Origin: JBBQXY01 sp051004815
GTDB taxonomy: Bacteria > Chloroflexota > Ktedonobacteria > Ktedonobacterales > Ktedonobacteraceae
Reading direction: 5' to 3'
Assembly (NCBI GenBank): GCA_051004815.1
Contig: JBPCJY010000241.1
Coordinates: 1 to 18,212 of the forward strand
Length of the DNA stretch: 18,212 bases
The notes under the pieces were generated by a model. The model had not been told where the DNA came from. It searched no databases and saw only the letters and a list, made by a program, of their open reading frames with translations. How positions within the stretch are numbered: position 1 is the first letter of the stretch; every line of letters starts with the position of its first letter. Shown one piece after another: positions 1 to 7,536 of the stretch. The translations under genes and the position numbers were made by a program.

Positions 1-13
1 AAACGTCTTTCTC

Positions 14-27
14 ATACTGTACAGTAT
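14..27. promoter_or_regulatory. 14-bp perfect palindrome, operator-like
   Basis: ATACTGTACAGTAT is a perfect palindrome with no spacer. Its size and symmetry fit a TetR- or GntR-type dimer site. No gene in the window starts next to it, so it probably serves a gene beyond the left edge. The regulator family is a guess from shape only. Confidence 0.4.
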
Positions 28-135
28 AGCACATCTTTAGATAGATTGCAAGTGTTACCTAAAAACAACAGTGTGCCTTATATCCCCATGTCTCTGCGCC
101 AGGGGGCTTACGGCACCTATGCTAAACACTGCCAT

Positions 136-152
136 TAATCCATTATGGATTA
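136..152. repeat. Short inverted repeat downstream of ABC operon 1
   Basis: TAATCCA-TTA-TGGATTA is a 7-bp inverted repeat with a 3-nt loop, located past the stop codon of the minus-strand permease gene. It could be a weak hairpin at the operon end or an operator. There is no T-run directly after it on the minus strand, so it is not called a terminator. The rest of 1-224 shows no convincing gene; an open frame starting at 145 lies mostly antisense to the permease. Confidence 0.3.
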
Positions 153-224
153 TAGCATAAGATATGTATCCTGTTGCAGCAAAAATGGTAAGCGAAAAAA
201 ACCTGCTCCCAATACATTGCACAG

Positions 225-1202
225 CTACTGCAATACGTCGCGTTTGACAAATAGATATGTCGAGATGCCTCCTAACACCAAGGCCCAGAGCAAAACAACA
301 AGCAGCGATTGCGTGGCACTTACAGGGATACAGGTCTTGTCTGTCAGATTACAGGCAATGACGCCATCCAGGTTATCAAGGCCCCGTGCCAGTGCCACTG
401 GTAGTGTATTGGCATAGAAGGCGTTGAGGTTTGTCGTGAAGAGCAGGTTGTTCAGCTGATTACCGAGCGGGATGTGCAGCGATTTCCCGATAACCGGCAG
501 GATTTGCGCGGCGATATCTTCGCCAATCAAATAACCAAAGCCCGCTGCGATACCGAAAGCCGCCGAACGCGTGACGATGCTCAAGGCTGCACCCAACAGC
601 AGGCACAATAGGAAGTTTTCAAGGGTTCCAACGCAGATGCCAAAGAGGGCGATAGTGGTACGTCCATCCAGATTGAGCAGGGTGGGAGCGGGTCGGTGAA
701 TGATAAGCAGGAAGTTCGTCAAGATGGCACTCATCAATAGGCTTGCTATGACCAGGGCCAGACAAGCAATCGCCAGGGCTATGTATTTCGCCAGTAGATA
801 CGAGGCACGGTTGACGCCACGACTGAAAACGAGGCGAATTGCGCCACTGCTGAACTCGCCGCCAAAGGCCAGTCCGCCCAATGCGACCGCGATAAACTCG
901 CCGCCACGGCGTCCCAGCGTCATCGGCTGACCAATGGAGTGGCTGAGCGCGTCGATACCACCGAGCAAGTGGCCTGGCTCGAAACCATCCTTCGATTTAA
1001 TGGCATAGAAGACAAGCACCAACCACGCCGCAAAGACAAAAAACAGGTCTAGCGCGAGCAAGCCCCAGACGAGGCGACGCTTACACAGTTTGTAGAGTTC
1101 GTTGAGCGTGAGCTGCCAGATATTGGCTGAACGCTGCTGCATAGTGGGTAGTGCTGGTGCTGGCGTAGTAGGATTTGCGGTGGGAAAAGCTGTTTGGCTC
1201 AT
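225..1202 (-). CDS. ABC-2 type transporter permease (exporter operon 1)
   Basis: This 325-residue integral membrane protein is the likely permease partner of the ATPase encoded just upstream. After a polar N-terminus (about residues 1-30) comes a conserved-looking entry helix region (TLNELYKLCKRR, then a hydrophobic span at about 45-68). About six hydrophobic spans follow, the last near the C-terminus ending in VKRDVLQ, which is the usual layout of ABC-2 permeases. Its ATG overlaps the ATPase stop codon by 4 bases (ATGA type), indicating translational coupling and a fixed 1:1 operon. By family, such pairs export peptides, antibiotics or lipids; the substrate cannot be read from the sequence. 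It resembles in layout the permease at 10472-11389, though similarity between the two permeases is weaker than between their ATPases. Confidence 0.88.
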   Translation of the reverse strand: MSQTAFPTANPTTPAPALPTMQQRSANIWQLTLNELYKLCKRRLVWGLLALDLFFVFAAWLVLVFYAIKSKDGFEPGHLLGGIDALSHSIGQPMTLGRRGGEFIAVALGGLAFGGEFSSGAIRLVFSRGVNRASYLLAKYIALAIACLALVIASLLMSAILTNFLLIIHRPAPTLLNLDGRTTIALFGICVGTLENFLLCLLLGAALSIVTRSAAFGIAAGFGYLIGEDIAAQILPVIGKSLHIPLGNQLNNLLFTTNLNAFYANTLPVALARGLDNLDGVIACNLTDKTCIPVSATQSLLVVLLWALVLGGISTYLFVKRDVLQ

Positions 1203-2182
1203 AGTCCGGCCTCCATATCGGTTAAGCGCAAGAAGATATGTTCCAGGTCTTCTTCGCTGCGCCGGACGCTCTCCGGCCAGATATTGTGCTGTGCAAGGTA
1301 GTGAATGAGGTCACGTCCATGCATCGTCGGCGCATGAATAATCACCAATCCCTGCTCAACACTTGCTGAGCGCAGAATGGGTACGCGGGACAAGAGTTGG
1401 CAAACCTGTTCAGGATTGGCGACCTCGATCTCCCAACGACTACTCGAACGCAGCAGTTCATCAACACCGCCCATGGCAATCAATTGTCCTGAGCGCACAA
1501 TGCCGATGCGCGTGCAGAACTGGCGAATCTCGGCCAGGATATGGCTAGAGACGAAAATTGTCTTGTTGATCTGTGCCAGCTTGCGAATCAAGGCACGCAT
1601 TTCAACGATGCCTGCCGGATCAAGCCCATTGCCGGGTTCATCGAGAATAATCAGTTCAGGGTTGGTCAACAACGCCGCACCAACACCCAGGCGTTGCTTC
1701 ATACCCAGCGAATAGGTCGAGTAGCGATCAACGCCGCGTTCACCCAACCCCACGATGCCCAGCACCTCGTCTATACGTTGAGCGGACACGCCGCCGGTGT
1801 AGCCACCAACAACAATCAAGTTGTCGCGCCCGCTGAGATACGACTGAAACGCGGGCTGCTCGATCAAAGCACCGACGCGTGGCAGCAAGCTGCGCGGATT
1901 CTGTTCCAGTCGTTGACCGAAGAGCTTGACCTCGCCGAACGTTGGCTTGATGAGGTTGAGCAGCATGCGAATAGTGGTTGTTTTGCCTGCGCCATTGGGG
2001 CCAAGAAACCCAAATACCTCGCCGCGTGCCACTTCCAGGTTGAGGCCATTGACGGCAATACGTTTACCATAAGCCTTGGTTAACCCTACAGTTTGCAGCA
2101 CGATTTCACGCGGTGGTGCTTGTGGGATAGTCCACTCCCCTTGCGGAGCTAAAGGCGAATTTTGCATACCGGGATGAAGCAT
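1199..2182 (-). CDS. ABC transporter ATP-binding protein, BcrA-like (operon 1)
   Basis: This 327-residue ATPase powers the permease encoded immediately downstream. Walker A GPNGAGKT is at residues 61-68, the signature YSLGMKQRLG at about 147-156, Walker B LIILDEP at about 167-173, followed by a D-loop GLDP and an H-loop histidine in SSHILAE. The SLGMKQR form of the signature is typical of the bacitracin/lantibiotic-resistance subfamily (BcrA, DRA type). A C-terminal accessory region of about 90 residues follows the nucleotide-binding domain, and a 25-residue polar extension precedes it. The start is supported by AGAAGG (2190-2195) seven bases upstream of the ATG. The 4-base overlap with the permease indicates one transcript. 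Function as an exporter ATPase is firm; substrate is unknown. Confidence 0.92.
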   Translation of the reverse strand: MLHPGMQNSPLAPQGEWTIPQAPPREIVLQTVGLTKAYGKRIAVNGLNLEVARGEVFGFLGPNGAGKTTTIRMLLNLIKPTFGEVKLFGQRLEQNPRSLLPRVGALIEQPAFQSYLSGRDNLIVVGGYTGGVSAQRIDEVLGIVGLGERGVDRYSTYSLGMKQRLGVGAALLTNPELIILDEPGNGLDPAGIVEMRALIRKLAQINKTIFVSSHILAEIRQFCTRIGIVRSGQLIAMGGVDELLRSSSRWEIEVANPEQVCQLLSRVPILRSASVEQGLVIIHAPTMHGRDLIHYLAQHNIWPESVRRSEEDLEHIFLRLTDMEAGL

Positions 2183-2250
2183 ATTTTTGCCTTCTTTTAC
2201 TCACTTGTCTCTCATAACAAACACACTGCCCACAACAAAAAGAGGCAGCA

Positions 2251-2270
2251 TTTATAATTTTCATTATAAA
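2251..2270. promoter_or_regulatory. AT-rich inverted repeat upstream of ABC operon 1
   Basis: TTTATAAT-TTTC-ATTATAAA is a perfect 8-bp inverted repeat with a 4-base spacer, about 70 bases upstream of the ATPase start. On the minus strand it contains two overlapping -10-like hexamers (TATAAT and TATAAA), so a repressor bound here would block transcription of the exporter operon. No good -35 is seen. No cognate regulator sits directly beside it, except possibly the XRE protein at 2328-2669. Confidence 0.45.
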
Positions 2271-2327
2271 CACTGTCTCTAGCTTACGGAACTAAAAGGT
2301 ACCATTATGCTAATGTACGGTTCATCA

Positions 2328-2669
2328 TTAGGAATTTAACTGAGTTGGTGCAACTTGCATAGCAACTTTGATAGGGCCTTCTCCTGCTTGAGTCTGACGA
2401 AGTGTAATATCGGCGGTTACATGAAGAGCTGAGAGCAGTTCTATCAGGGTGTTTAGGGTTGGATTAACATCATTCGCCGAGAGCAAACGGGCTATGGCCT
2501 CTCGTTTCTTTCCGGTACGATTTGCTAATTCTTCCTGACTAATGTCCTGTTGCCTACGCAGCAGATCAAGCGCATGCATAATATGCAACTCTGCGTCCAT
2601 TTCCCAGTAACCTTCTGCGAATTCTTCGTTCTGTAGATGTTTTTGTAAACGTTGCTCAAATCTATCCAT
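2328..2669 (-). CDS. XRE-family HTH regulator, HigA-like orphan antitoxin type
   Basis: This 113-residue protein has a helical N-terminus (DRFEQRLQKHLQNEEFAEGYWEMDAELHIMHAL, about 1-34) and a Cro/C1-type helix-turn-helix at about 35-88 (QDISQEELANRTGKKREAIARLLS). That N-terminal arrangement is common in HigA-type antitoxins and related regulators. The start at 2669 is chosen because a perfect AGGAGG (2676-2681) lies six bases upstream; an in-frame ATG nine codons earlier has no such site. No RelE/HigB-like toxin gene lies on either side, so it is either an orphan antitoxin or a simple autoregulator. A palindrome between its own -35 and -10 boxes supports autoregulation. It sits upstream of the ABC operon on the same strand, but a 145-base gap separates them. 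Confidence 0.82.
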   Translation of the reverse strand: MDRFEQRLQKHLQNEEFAEGYWEMDAELHIMHALDLLRRQQDISQEELANRTGKKREAIARLLSANDVNPTLNTLIELLSALHVTADITLRQTQAGEGPIKVAMQVAPTQLNS

Positions 2670-2711
2670 TGTCTTCCTCCTGTACAGGACTGACATGGCG
2701 AGTACGTAAGA

Positions 2712-2740
2712 AATGTAACATACATGTTACGAGTTTGCAA
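2712..2740 (-). promoter_or_regulatory. Promoter of the XRE gene with built-in operator
   Basis: On the minus strand, TTGCAA (2735-2740) and TACATT (2712-2717) are separated by 17 bases, each matching consensus at four of six positions. The palindrome GTAACAT-AC-ATGTTAC (2715-2730) fills most of the spacer and touches the -10 box, the classic position for a repressor site. The remaining bases between this promoter and 2980 hold no gene; they contain a GC-rich stretch (about 2765-2870) and a TATAAT box (2914-2919). Confidence 0.55.
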
Positions 2741-2913
2741 CTCCGGTGCAATGCAGGGTGCGGTTCATTTTGTTGCAAATGAGAAGGAGGGAGGGTGTGA
2801 GTAGGCACAAGGCCCCCGCATCCACACCACACTTCCCCCTGTCCCTACGCACGCTTCGTATGCGTCGTGCTTAAGTGAAACGGATTGACCACAAAAGTCC
2901 ACCCTTTATGTGT

Positions 2914-2919
2914 TATAAT
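2914..2919 (+). promoter_or_regulatory. Candidate -10 box for the MetE-like gene
   Basis: A consensus TATAAT lies about 60 bases before the chosen start codon of the gene at 2981. The only TTGAC-like hexamer nearby (TTGACC, 2885-2890) is 23 bases away, too far for a standard spacer, so the -35 element is unclear. The box falls inside the longest open frame, which argues that the true start is the downstream ATG. Confidence 0.4.
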
Positions 2920-2980
2920 CTTGACCATCAAAACGGAAAGTAATGAACTATTGGCCACCCACACAGATCGGAGAACAATG

Positions 2981-4015
2981 ATGTCAGATCAACAACTACC
3001 GCATGGTGTTCATCTTAACGGCAGTATCCCCCTGGCAAATGCCGAAGAAGTTTTCCGTATGACCAGTTCAATTCTGGGCGAACGTCTTTACCGCATCCCA
3101 GACGGTGAGACTGGTGTGCGCACAAACTGGATTGGCTGGCAAAGTGCTGTTTTCGCACACAATCTCTCTTTAGAGCTGATCCCGCCTGATCCCAATGCCT
3201 ATGCTTCATTACCGCGTTTCAAAATGCGCCCAGGGGTCAGTGCTGGTGATGTTGTCTTTGATCAACTTGGCTATGCCGATGCTGCTCTTGCGTCTTACGC
3301 GGTGTTCTCGCGACTCAAACAGGACGGAGTTATCCCAACGCAGTATCGCTTGCAGGTCAGTCTGCCTACACCTTTGGCTCCTGTCGCGGCGTTTATGGTG
3401 GAGGAAGAACAGGCGAACGTGCAACCAGCATACGAGAAGGCGATGTTCGCCGAACTGGACAGAATCGCGTCGGGTATTCCACACGATGAACTGGCAATTC
3501 AGTGGGATGTGGCCATCGAGTTCGGGCTATTGGAAGGCGTTGCATTCACGAGCTATGCACATGTCAAAACGAGTATCATTGAACAGCTCGTGCGGCTAGG
3601 AAATCAAGTGCCGGTGGATGTTGAACTGGGGTACCATCTCTGCTATGGCGATGCCGGTCACAAGCACTTTGTAGAGCCGGAAGACACCGCCAAGCTGGTA
3701 GAGGTCGCCAATGGCATCTCTGCTGGCCTCAAGCGTTCTCTCAACTGGATTTCCATGCCGGTCCCACGCAATCGGAGCGATGACGCCTATTTCGCACCGC
3801 TCGCGAACTTGCGGCTTCATCCTGAGACGAAACTCTACCTGGGATTGGTGCATTTCACCGATGGAGCTGAGGGAACCAGGCGGCGTATCGAGGCAGCGCA
3901 GCACGCGGTCGCGGATTTTGGCGTTGCGACTGAATGCGGATTTGGTCGTCGGCCTGCCGAGACGATCCCTGACCTTCTGCGTATCCATAGTGAAGTGGCA
4001 GTGCCACACACATGA
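2981..4015 (+). CDS. MetE/UROD-fold protein with candidate zinc site
   Basis: This 344-residue protein is not a recognised named enzyme, but several motifs recall the catalytic half of cobalamin-independent methionine synthase (MetE). LAIQWDVAIEFGLLEG (about 171-186) aligns by eye with the MetE IQxDEPAL region. GYHLCYGD supplies a His-x-Cys pair (H219, C221) like the MetE zinc ligands, and ATECGFGRR supplies a third candidate, C319. Glutamates near 241 could complete the site. The N-terminal GSIP and IPDGETG motifs (about 14-45) are characteristic of this hypothetical family. It may be a thiol or methyl transferase acting on an unknown substrate; this is inference. The start is chosen for GGAGA (2970-2974) six bases upstream; ATG 2978 is the alternative. 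The open frame extends back to 2885 but contains a -10 box. Confidence 0.8.
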   Translation: MSDQQLPHGVHLNGSIPLANAEEVFRMTSSILGERLYRIPDGETGVRTNWIGWQSAVFAHNLSLELIPPDPNAYASLPRFKMRPGVSAGDVVFDQLGYADAALASYAVFSRLKQDGVIPTQYRLQVSLPTPLAPVAAFMVEEEQANVQPAYEKAMFAELDRIASGIPHDELAIQWDVAIEFGLLEGVAFTSYAHVKTSIIEQLVRLGNQVPVDVELGYHLCYGDAGHKHFVEPEDTAKLVEVANGISAGLKRSLNWISMPVPRNRSDDAYFAPLANLRLHPETKLYLGLVHFTDGAEGTRRRIEAAQHAVADFGVATECGFGRRPAETIPDLLRIHSEVAVPHT

Positions 4016-4048
4016 CACAGCGTCATAAACAGGGGTTGTGAATGGTCT

Positions 4049-4094
4049 GTAGGGGCCGATGAATCGGCGATGGGCACGATAAATCGGCCCCTAC
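4049..4094. repeat. REP-like palindromic element, copy 1
   Basis: GTAGGGGCCGAT (4049-4060) and ATCGGCCCCTAC (4083-4094) form a perfect 12-bp inverted repeat around a 22-base centre. The right half, from TGGGCACGATAA to the end, matches 13909-13932 except for one base. It lies 34 bases past the MetE-like stop and could act as a transcript-end hairpin. Such elements are non-coding and usually dispersed in many copies. Confidence 0.7.
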
Positions 4095-4194
4095 GCTTGC
4101 TACGTCCTTACTGGAAATTTGTTCTTATCCATGTTATACTTGGTGGGCTACAGTAAGGAAATCCCCTGGTGAACTACATGGAGGACATACAAAC

Positions 4195-5163
4195 ATGCGT
4201 GCTGATCGGCTCCTCGCGCTCTTGCTGCTGCTACAAACTCGCGGGCGGATGACCGCACACGAATTGGCGGAGCAGTTGGAGGTCTCGGAGCGTACCATTT
4301 ATCGCGACATGGAAGCACTCAGCGTAGCCGGCATACCCGTCTATGCTGAACGCGGCCCTGGTGGAGGTTGCAGCCTGATCGACGGGTATCAAACCCAACT
4401 GACTGGCTTGACCGCAACAGAGGTACGAGCACTGTTCCTGTTGCGCATGGCAAGCCCATTGGCTGATCTTGGTCTCACTAAAGCACTCGACGATGCCCTG
4501 CTGAAACTCTCGGCGTCGCTGCCAGCATCCCAACGCGACGACGCGGAACAGGTACGACAACGTATCCACCTGGATAGTGCCGCCTGGAATGCGAACGCGG
4601 AGACGATGTGTCACCTGCATACGATCCAGGAGGCCATCTGGCAGGAGCGCATGCTTGTTCTTTCGTATCGAGAAAGCCATAGCTACTGTTGTGAGCAACT
4701 CGTGGAACCCTATGGGCTGGTCTCGAAAGGCTCTGCCTGGTACCTTGTTGGTGCTGCCAGTGGCGAAAACAAGGTATTTCACGTTTCTCGCGTTGCGACA
4801 GTTATGCTCACGGCAGAACATTTTATCCGTCCCGCGAGCTTTGATTTGCCGAGCTACTGGTCTGAGTATTGCCAACAATTGAACGTGAACAATGCTTACC
4901 AACAAGTACCCGCTCGGAGGCCAAATCGTCAGGCCCAACAAAAAAAAAGGATTTCGCTTGTTCATCACTCACAGCAACCGCAACAAAAAAAAACGGTTTC
5001 ACCTGCTCGGCATCAGCACCGACAGCTTCAACAAAAAAAAGCTATTTTAATTTCAACTCCTGCCCCGCTTCCTACGCAAAGCAAAGAAAAAAACCGCCTT
5101 CTCCACTCGCTACAATCTGCACCTCTATTTCCCTTTTCAACGTGTCTAAAAAGAATAGGGTAG
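4195..5163 (+). CDS. HTH-WYL (YafY-type) transcriptional regulator, aberrant C-terminus
   Basis: This 322-residue regulator starts with a DeoR-like helix-turn-helix (about 5-58, SERTIYRDMEAL being the recognition region). It continues with a linker rich in leucine and a WYL domain (about 140-215) whose AWYLVGA motif places W-Y-L at 182-184. By family, WYL domains sense small ligands or nucleic acid. The start is backed by GGAGG (4180-4184). The usual C-terminal WCX domain is not recognisable: from about residue 229 the chain becomes Q/K-rich (QAQQKK, QPQQKK, QLQQKK). The DNA there carries three runs of 8-9 adenines spaced 45-48 bases apart. The other two frames are also largely open across this stretch, so old frameshifts or slippage are possible. 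It is followed by the SRAP gene on the same strand after 51 bases. Confidence 0.85.
   Translation: MRADRLLALLLLLQTRGRMTAHELAEQLEVSERTIYRDMEALSVAGIPVYAERGPGGGCSLIDGYQTQLTGLTATEVRALFLLRMASPLADLGLTKALDDALLKLSASLPASQRDDAEQVRQRIHLDSAAWNANAETMCHLHTIQEAIWQERMLVLSYRESHSYCCEQLVEPYGLVSKGSAWYLVGAASGENKVFHVSRVATVMLTAEHFIRPASFDLPSYWSEYCQQLNVNNAYQQVPARRPNRQAQQKKRISLVHHSQQPQQKKTVSPARHQHRQLQQKKAILISTPAPLPTQSKEKNRLLHSLQSAPLFPFSTCLKRIG
4937..5093. repeat. Degenerate 45-48 bp tandem repeat with poly-A cores
   Basis: CAACA-A(n) blocks recur with A-runs at 4940-4948 (9), 4985-4993 (9) and 5033-5040 (8). A weaker fourth run at 5087-5093 (7) follows AAAG. The first two units also share a following TTTC-rich, GC-mixed segment. 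The repeat lies within the coding frame of the WYL regulator and produces its QQKK-rich tail. Confidence 0.6.
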
Positions 5164-5214
5164 TATAAGATAGCAATAACGTGATGAGTATTACACTCTC
5201 GTGAGGAGAAAACC

Positions 5215-5877
5215 ATGTGCGGTCGCTTTACACTTACCGTCAATATCGACACCATTGCCAAAGCTTTTGGTGTCGCGCCAACCTTAGATAGTTCAGCACG
5301 CTATAATGTTGCCCCGATGCAAGATGTCGTCACTATTCTGCGCGAAAGCGAGGAAAGTGCGCCTCATATGGAGTGGTTGCAGTGGGGATTAGTGCCGACA
5401 TGGGCGAAGGATGAGGCCATTGGCGCGAAGATGATTAATGCCAGAGCGGAGACGCTGGCAGAGAAGCCGAGCTTTAAGCGACTCTTGCGCAATCGACGTT
5501 GTCTGGTGGTGGCCGATGGCTTCTACGAGTGGAAAAAAGAGGGTACGGCCAAAACGCCCATGTTTATAACGCTGCAAGATGGTGAACCCTTTGCCTTTGC
5601 TGGTCTGTGGGATATCTGGCACGGCCCCGATGGGCGCGATATCCATAGTTGCACGATCATTACCACCCAACCCAACGACCTGGTCGCCACCATTCATGAC
5701 CGCATGCCCGCCATTCTGTCAGCAAAAGCCCGTGAGATATGGCTGGATACCGCTCTGCACGAGGAGCAAGCACTCCTTCCTCTGCTTGGCTCTTATCCCG
5801 CCGATCAGATGACAGCCCGACCAGTTTCGCGCCTGGTGAACAATCCCAAAAATGAGGGAGCGGCCTTGATTGCGTAG
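5215..5877 (+). CDS. SRAP domain protein (YedK/HMCES), abasic-site crosslinking
   Basis: This 220-residue protein belongs to the SOS response-associated peptidase family, which covalently traps abasic sites in single-stranded DNA through the N-terminal cysteine exposed after Met removal. All hallmark residues are present at the expected places: Cys2 in MCGRFTL, Asn75 in NARAET, Glu105 in FYEW, and His161 in HDRMP. Length matches E. coli YedK. GAGGAG (5203-5208) sits six bases before the ATG. The gene runs in the same direction as the WYL regulator and is convergent with the DUF512 gene, with 11 bases between the two stops. No LexA-type box was recognised upstream. Family assignment is secure. 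Confidence 0.96.
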   Translation: MCGRFTLTVNIDTIAKAFGVAPTLDSSARYNVAPMQDVVTILRESEESAPHMEWLQWGLVPTWAKDEAIGAKMINARAETLAEKPSFKRLLRNRRCLVVADGFYEWKKEGTAKTPMFITLQDGEPFAFAGLWDIWHGPDGRDIHSCTIITTQPNDLVATIHDRMPAILSAKAREIWLDTALHEEQALLPLLGSYPADQMTARPVSRLVNNPKNEGAALIA

Positions 5878-5888
5878 GGGAAAGCAAT

Positions 5889-7310
5889 TTACCTCGCCAG
5901 TACGCGTGCCGCTACCCTGGGCGCATCCACTTGTTCATTGTTGTGAGAGGCCAGTGAGCGGATGGCCTCTATCGTCTCCTGGGCGTTGCGCACGAATTCG
6001 GCACGCACGGGGAAACGCGCCTTGAAGTCTTCTACCGGAACATCATCCAGGAAGCGCACACCTTCATTGTCCAGCATTACGCGTGGCAATAGGACGAGGT
6101 CGCCCAGGTTGTTATTCGCTTCCAGGGCAGTCAGGACATCTTGTCCGCATAGTAAACCAGCGACAGTGACTTCCGCGCCGAAGAAGGTGTTCACCACCGG
6201 CAACACCTGCACGTCCAGTTGCTCCGTCTGGCGCAGGTCTGCCGCGAATTGCTCGATAACCGGTTGTGCCATCATACTGGTGACGAGGGTCACGCGCTGG
6301 GGTGTTGGCATGCTGGTCGGCAATTTGCGCTTGCTGCGGTTCCATTGCTCAATCAGGTAGCGGGTCATGCCGACCCCGTTTTCAATTTGAGAATAGGAGC
6401 CGTAGTGCTGTGCGGGCGGGAACTCATGGCCCGTGATAAAGTACCACTCGTCGGAGAGATAGACGAATGGATAGTCATCAACATCCTCCGCCGCGAAACG
6501 GCGTTGATGTGCCTCTACCTGCTCGATGAGCACCTCGGCTTCTTCACGCGTATAATGCCGCAAGGGCGGCAAATCGCCTGTTTTGATCATATTGTTATAC
6601 TTCGTGAGACCGACCGGCACGACTGAGATTGATTCGACGATTGGGCGCAAGGTTGCCAAATCCGCGATGCTGCGCTCAAGTTGCGCCCCATCGTTGATAG
6701 TGGGACAGAGCACAAGCTGGGTATGGCAGGTAATATGCATACCGCCCAGGCGTTTGATGTGATCGAGAACATCCCCTGCTCGTGGCCCATCCACCATCTT
6801 GCGACGCAGGTCGGGGTCGGTGCAGTGAACGGAGACGTAGAGGGGGGTCAACTTCTGCTCGTCAAGTCGCTGCCAATCGTGTTCTTTCAGGTTGGTCAAG
6901 GTGATAAAGTTGCCAAAAAGGAAAGAATAGCGGTAATCATCATCTTTGATATAGAGTGAGGAACGCATGCCGTGTGCTAATCCTGGTTGGGGCGCAAACC
7001 GTTCGGGTAGGCCCTTAATAAAACAGAACACACATTTATTGGCACATTGCCGAATAAAGGGGGCGGGTTCTTCACCGAACAGCACGCCAAGATTTTCATC
7101 ACTAGATTTTGTTATCTGCACTTCATGCGCATTCAGTTGCCGCTCGAAGCCAATGGTTAGCTCTTCATCGGCCACATAGAAGCGATAATCCACCAGGTCG
7201 CGTACCATATTTCCATTTATTGTGCGAATAAGATCACCGGGTTGCAGTCCTGCACGGTCAGCAAGGCTCTCAGGCACTACCTCACGCACCCATCCATACA
7301 TTTTTGGCAT
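5889..7310 (-). CDS. PDZ-radical SAM DUF512 family protein
   Basis: This 473-residue protein has an N-terminal PDZ-like domain (about 5-60; VVPESLADRAGLQPGDLI). A cysteine cluster C89-x3-C93-x2-C96 (CANKCVFCF) follows, as expected for a radical SAM 4Fe-4S site, and then a long DUF512 region. MRSSLYIKDDDYRYSFLFGNF and YVSVHCTDPDLRRKM are typical of the family, known in cyanobacteria and clostridia as a putative iron-sulfur oxidoreductase of unknown reaction. The open frame begins at 7394, but that ATG overlaps the promoter -10 region. The start at 7310 has AAGGA (7319-7323) eight bases upstream and gives the usual MPKMYGWVREV beginning. It is a single-gene unit. Confidence 0.93.
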   Translation of the reverse strand: MPKMYGWVREVVPESLADRAGLQPGDLIRTINGNMVRDLVDYRFYVADEELTIGFERQLNAHEVQITKSSDENLGVLFGEEPAPFIRQCANKCVFCFIKGLPERFAPQPGLAHGMRSSLYIKDDDYRYSFLFGNFITLTNLKEHDWQRLDEQKLTPLYVSVHCTDPDLRRKMVDGPRAGDVLDHIKRLGGMHITCHTQLVLCPTINDGAQLERSIADLATLRPIVESISVVPVGLTKYNNMIKTGDLPPLRHYTREEAEVLIEQVEAHQRRFAAEDVDDYPFVYLSDEWYFITGHEFPPAQHYGSYSQIENGVGMTRYLIEQWNRSKRKLPTSMPTPQRVTLVTSMMAQPVIEQFAADLRQTEQLDVQVLPVVNTFFGAEVTVAGLLCGQDVLTALEANNNLGDLVLLPRVMLDNEGVRFLDDVPVEDFKARFPVRAEFVRNAQETIEAIRSLASHNNEQVDAPRVAARVLAR

Positions 7311-7396
7311 TGATTTGTTCCTTAAAAATAGACTAGCGAAAAAGACAAGCGGGGAAGTTTCGGCATCGCAGAGGACCGAAGCAACATATGCCACTC

Positions 7397-7425
7397 ATTA
7401 TAACCACCATAACAGGTTACGTCAA
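7397..7425 (-). promoter_or_regulatory. Near-consensus sigma-70 promoter of the DUF512 gene
   Basis: On the minus strand TTGACG (7420-7425), a 17-base spacer and TATAAT (7397-7402) form one of the best promoters in the window. Transcription would start near 7390, leaving an 80-base leader before the ATG at 7310. This rules out the upstream in-frame ATG at 7394 as the main start. Confidence 0.75.
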
Positions 7426-7536
7426 ATAGGAGCATTGAAGCATTGAAGCCATGCTAAAATCGCTTTGCGGGTGACTCAAAGCCGATGATAACAAGGATAC
7501 TTCATGATTTGGATGAGAGAGGTCTTCCTCATGACA

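Noticed and set aside
145..417. 90-codon plus-strand open frame near the left end
   Set aside because: Most of it is antisense to the permease gene; no ribosome site or recognisable protein features.
2328..2740. Complete toxin-antitoxin pair at the XRE gene
   Set aside because: The overlapping 71-codon frame is only a frame-shadow of the XRE gene, and no RelE/HigB-like gene lies on either side.
2885..2980. N-terminal extension of the MetE-like protein from 2885
   Set aside because: It would begin in a TTGACC box, contains a TATAAT box, and has no ribosome site; ATG 2981 is well supported.
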